Part shown: one piece after another, positions 4,775-5,578 of the stretch
Layout: each line of letters starts with the position of its first letter
Position numbering within the stretch: the first letter of the stretch is position 1
NCBI GenBank assembly: GCA_937949455.1
Contig: CALEDU010000099.1
Span: 1-5,578, forward strand
Direction: 5' to 3'
Origin: an uncultured Tepidimonas sp.
GTDB lineage: Bacteria; Pseudomonadota; Gammaproteobacteria; Burkholderiales; Burkholderiaceae_C
Length of the DNA stretch: 5,578 nucleotides
Notes under the pieces: model-generated
Databases searched by the model: none
Told to the model about the DNA's origin: nothing
The model's input: only the letters and a program-made list of their open reading frames with translations
Translations under genes and position numbers: made by a program

Positions 4775-5383
4775 ATGAGCGCATTGGACGTACACAACCT
4801 TGGCCTCATCCCCATGGTCATCGAGCAGTCGGGACGGGGCGAGCGAGCCTACGACATCTACTCCCGCTTGTTGAAGGAGCGCGTCGTGTTCCTGGTTGGC
4901 CCGGTCAACGACCAATCTGCCAACCTGGTGGTCGCGCAGCTGCTGTTTCTGGAAAGCGAAAACCCGGACAAGGATATTTCGCTCTACATCAACTCGCCAG
5001 GTGGCTCGGTCAGTGCGGGCATGGCCATCTTCGATACGATGAACTTCATCAAACCCGACGTCTCCACGCTGTGCGTGGGCATGGCGGCCAGCATGGGGGC
5101 GTTCCTGCTGGCAGCAGGTGCCAAGGGCAAGCGCTTTGCTCTGCCCAACTCCCGTGTCATGATCCACCAACCGTTGGGCGGTGCCCAGGGCCAGGCCACT
5201 GACATCGAAATCCACGCGCGTGAGATCCTGCGCCTGCGTGCCGATCTCAACCGCATCCTGAGTGAGCGCACCGGCCAGCCGCTGGATAAGATCGAGCGCG
5301 ACACCGAGCGTGATTACTTCATGTCGGCGGCCGAGGCGGCTGCGTACGGACTGGTTGACAAAGTCATCGACAAGCGCGCCTGA
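4775..5383 (+). CDS. clpP: ATP-dependent Clp protease proteolytic subunit ClpP
   Basis: 202-residue serine peptidase of family S14, full length. It forms a barrel of two heptameric rings that degrades proteins unfolded and threaded in by ClpX or ClpA, in the cytoplasm. The catalytic triad is complete: Ser106 in 'G-M-A-A-S-M-G-A-F', His131 in '[10 protein letters not shown]', and Asp180 in '[12 protein letters not shown]'. The oxyanion-hole stretch 'Y-I-N-S-P-G-G-S-V' (71-79) is present. The N-terminal residues before '[23 protein letters not shown]' are the short propeptide and axial-loop region. Start at 4775: the ATG fits the family N-terminus, with GGAG 10 nt upstream. It is followed by clpX after 52 bp, the conserved pair. 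Confidence 0.98.
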   Translation: MSALDVHNLGLIPMVIEQSGRGERAYDIYSRLLKERVVFLVGPVNDQSANLVVAQLLFLESENPDKDISLYINSPGGSVSAGMAIFDTMNFIKPDVSTLCVGMAASMGAFLLAAGAKGKRFALPNSRVMIHQPLGGAQGQATDIEIHAREILRLRADLNRILSERTGQPLDKIERDTERDYFMSAAEAAAYGLVDKVIDKRA

Positions 5384-5435
5384 CCCAGGTCTGTTTGGCA
5401 GTTTCCTCTCAACCCCTTGACACAGCACACACCCC

Positions 5436-5578
5436 ATGGCCGACAAGAAAGGTAGCCGCGACAAGACGCTGTACTGCTCGTTTTGTGGCAAGAGCCAGCA
5501 TGAGGTCAAAAAGCTCATCGCGGGGCCTTCGGTCTTCATTTGCGACGAGTGCATCGACCTGTGCAACGACATCATCCG
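5436..5578 (+). CDS. clpX: ClpX ATPase, N-terminal zinc-binding domain only (3' end outside window)
   Basis: The first 47 codons of clpX; the window ends inside the gene. ClpX is the AAA+ unfoldase that recognises substrates and delivers them to ClpP. The visible part is the C4 zinc-binding domain: Cys14 and Cys17 ('Y-C-S-F-C-G-K-S-Q') and Cys36 and Cys39 ('[10 protein letters not shown]'), with the family sequence '[10 protein letters not shown]' between. This domain dimerises and binds substrates and adaptors. The ATPase core lies beyond the window. The start at 5436 fits the family N-terminus, but no Shine-Dalgarno sequence precedes it (the upstream bases are C/A-rich), so translation may depend on coupling or an unstructured leader. 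No terminator is seen between clpP and clpX, so they are probably cotranscribed. Confidence 0.96.
   Translation, partial: MADKKGSRDKTLYCSFCGKSQHEVKKLIAGPSVFICDECIDLCNDII

Noticed and set aside
3669..4784. 371-codon minus-strand open frame opposite tig
   Set aside because: Entirely antisense to the coding sequence of trigger factor and without recognisable domains; long antisense frames are common in high-GC genes.
5417..5422. TTGACA before clpX as an internal promoter
   Set aside because: The -10 position would fall inside clpX and holds no AT-rich hexamer.
4727..5575. 282-codon minus-strand open frame opposite clpP and clpX
   Set aside because: Antisense shadow of two conserved genes, with no motif of its own.

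Overview
The window looks like a chromosomal segment of a GC-rich betaproteobacterium, probably Burkholderiales and close to Comamonadaceae or relatives. This rests on the whole-length character of ClpP and trigger factor, the tig-clpP-clpX order and the codon usage; no database search was possible. The right half is conserved core genome and the left 1.6 kb is accessory DNA.

Left, minus strand (1-1005): a promoter with an embedded perfect palindrome drives a HigB-type toxin gene and then a HigA-type antitoxin gene (18 bp apart). After a further 70 bp comes a gene for a small excisionase/AlpA-like helix-turn-helix protein that runs off the left edge. All three point left and could share one transcript. 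The toxin comes first, as is usual for higBA. Its ATG lies so close to the predicted -10 box that its mRNA would be leaderless or nearly so, while the antitoxin has a strong Shine-Dalgarno sequence.

Middle (about 1006-1765): non-coding or decayed DNA. It contains an intrinsic terminator facing left with a UUCG tetraloop, and the decayed 3' end of an IS3-family transposase. The remnant has two nonsense codons, a one-base deletion and a plausible terminal repeat ending near 1560. After it come about 200 bp without a gene, including a strong imperfect hairpin ahead of the next gene. The remnant separates the toxin-antitoxin block from core genes and looks like an old insertion scar.

Right, plus strand (1766-5578): an ArsB/NhaD-type anion or sodium permease of 424 residues. 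It is followed by trigger factor (tig) with its own probable promoter and a leader of about 200 nt, a strong intrinsic terminator, clpP, and the first 47 codons of clpX. Trigger factor catches nascent chains at the ribosome exit. ClpX unfolds substrates and feeds them to the ClpP serine protease, so this cluster handles protein folding and turnover.

I see no CRISPR array, tRNA or rRNA gene, and no convincing new multi-gene system. The points most worth a second look are the leaderless autoregulated higBA promoter, the possible third gene behind higBA, the IS scar, and the hairpins in the tig and permease leaders.
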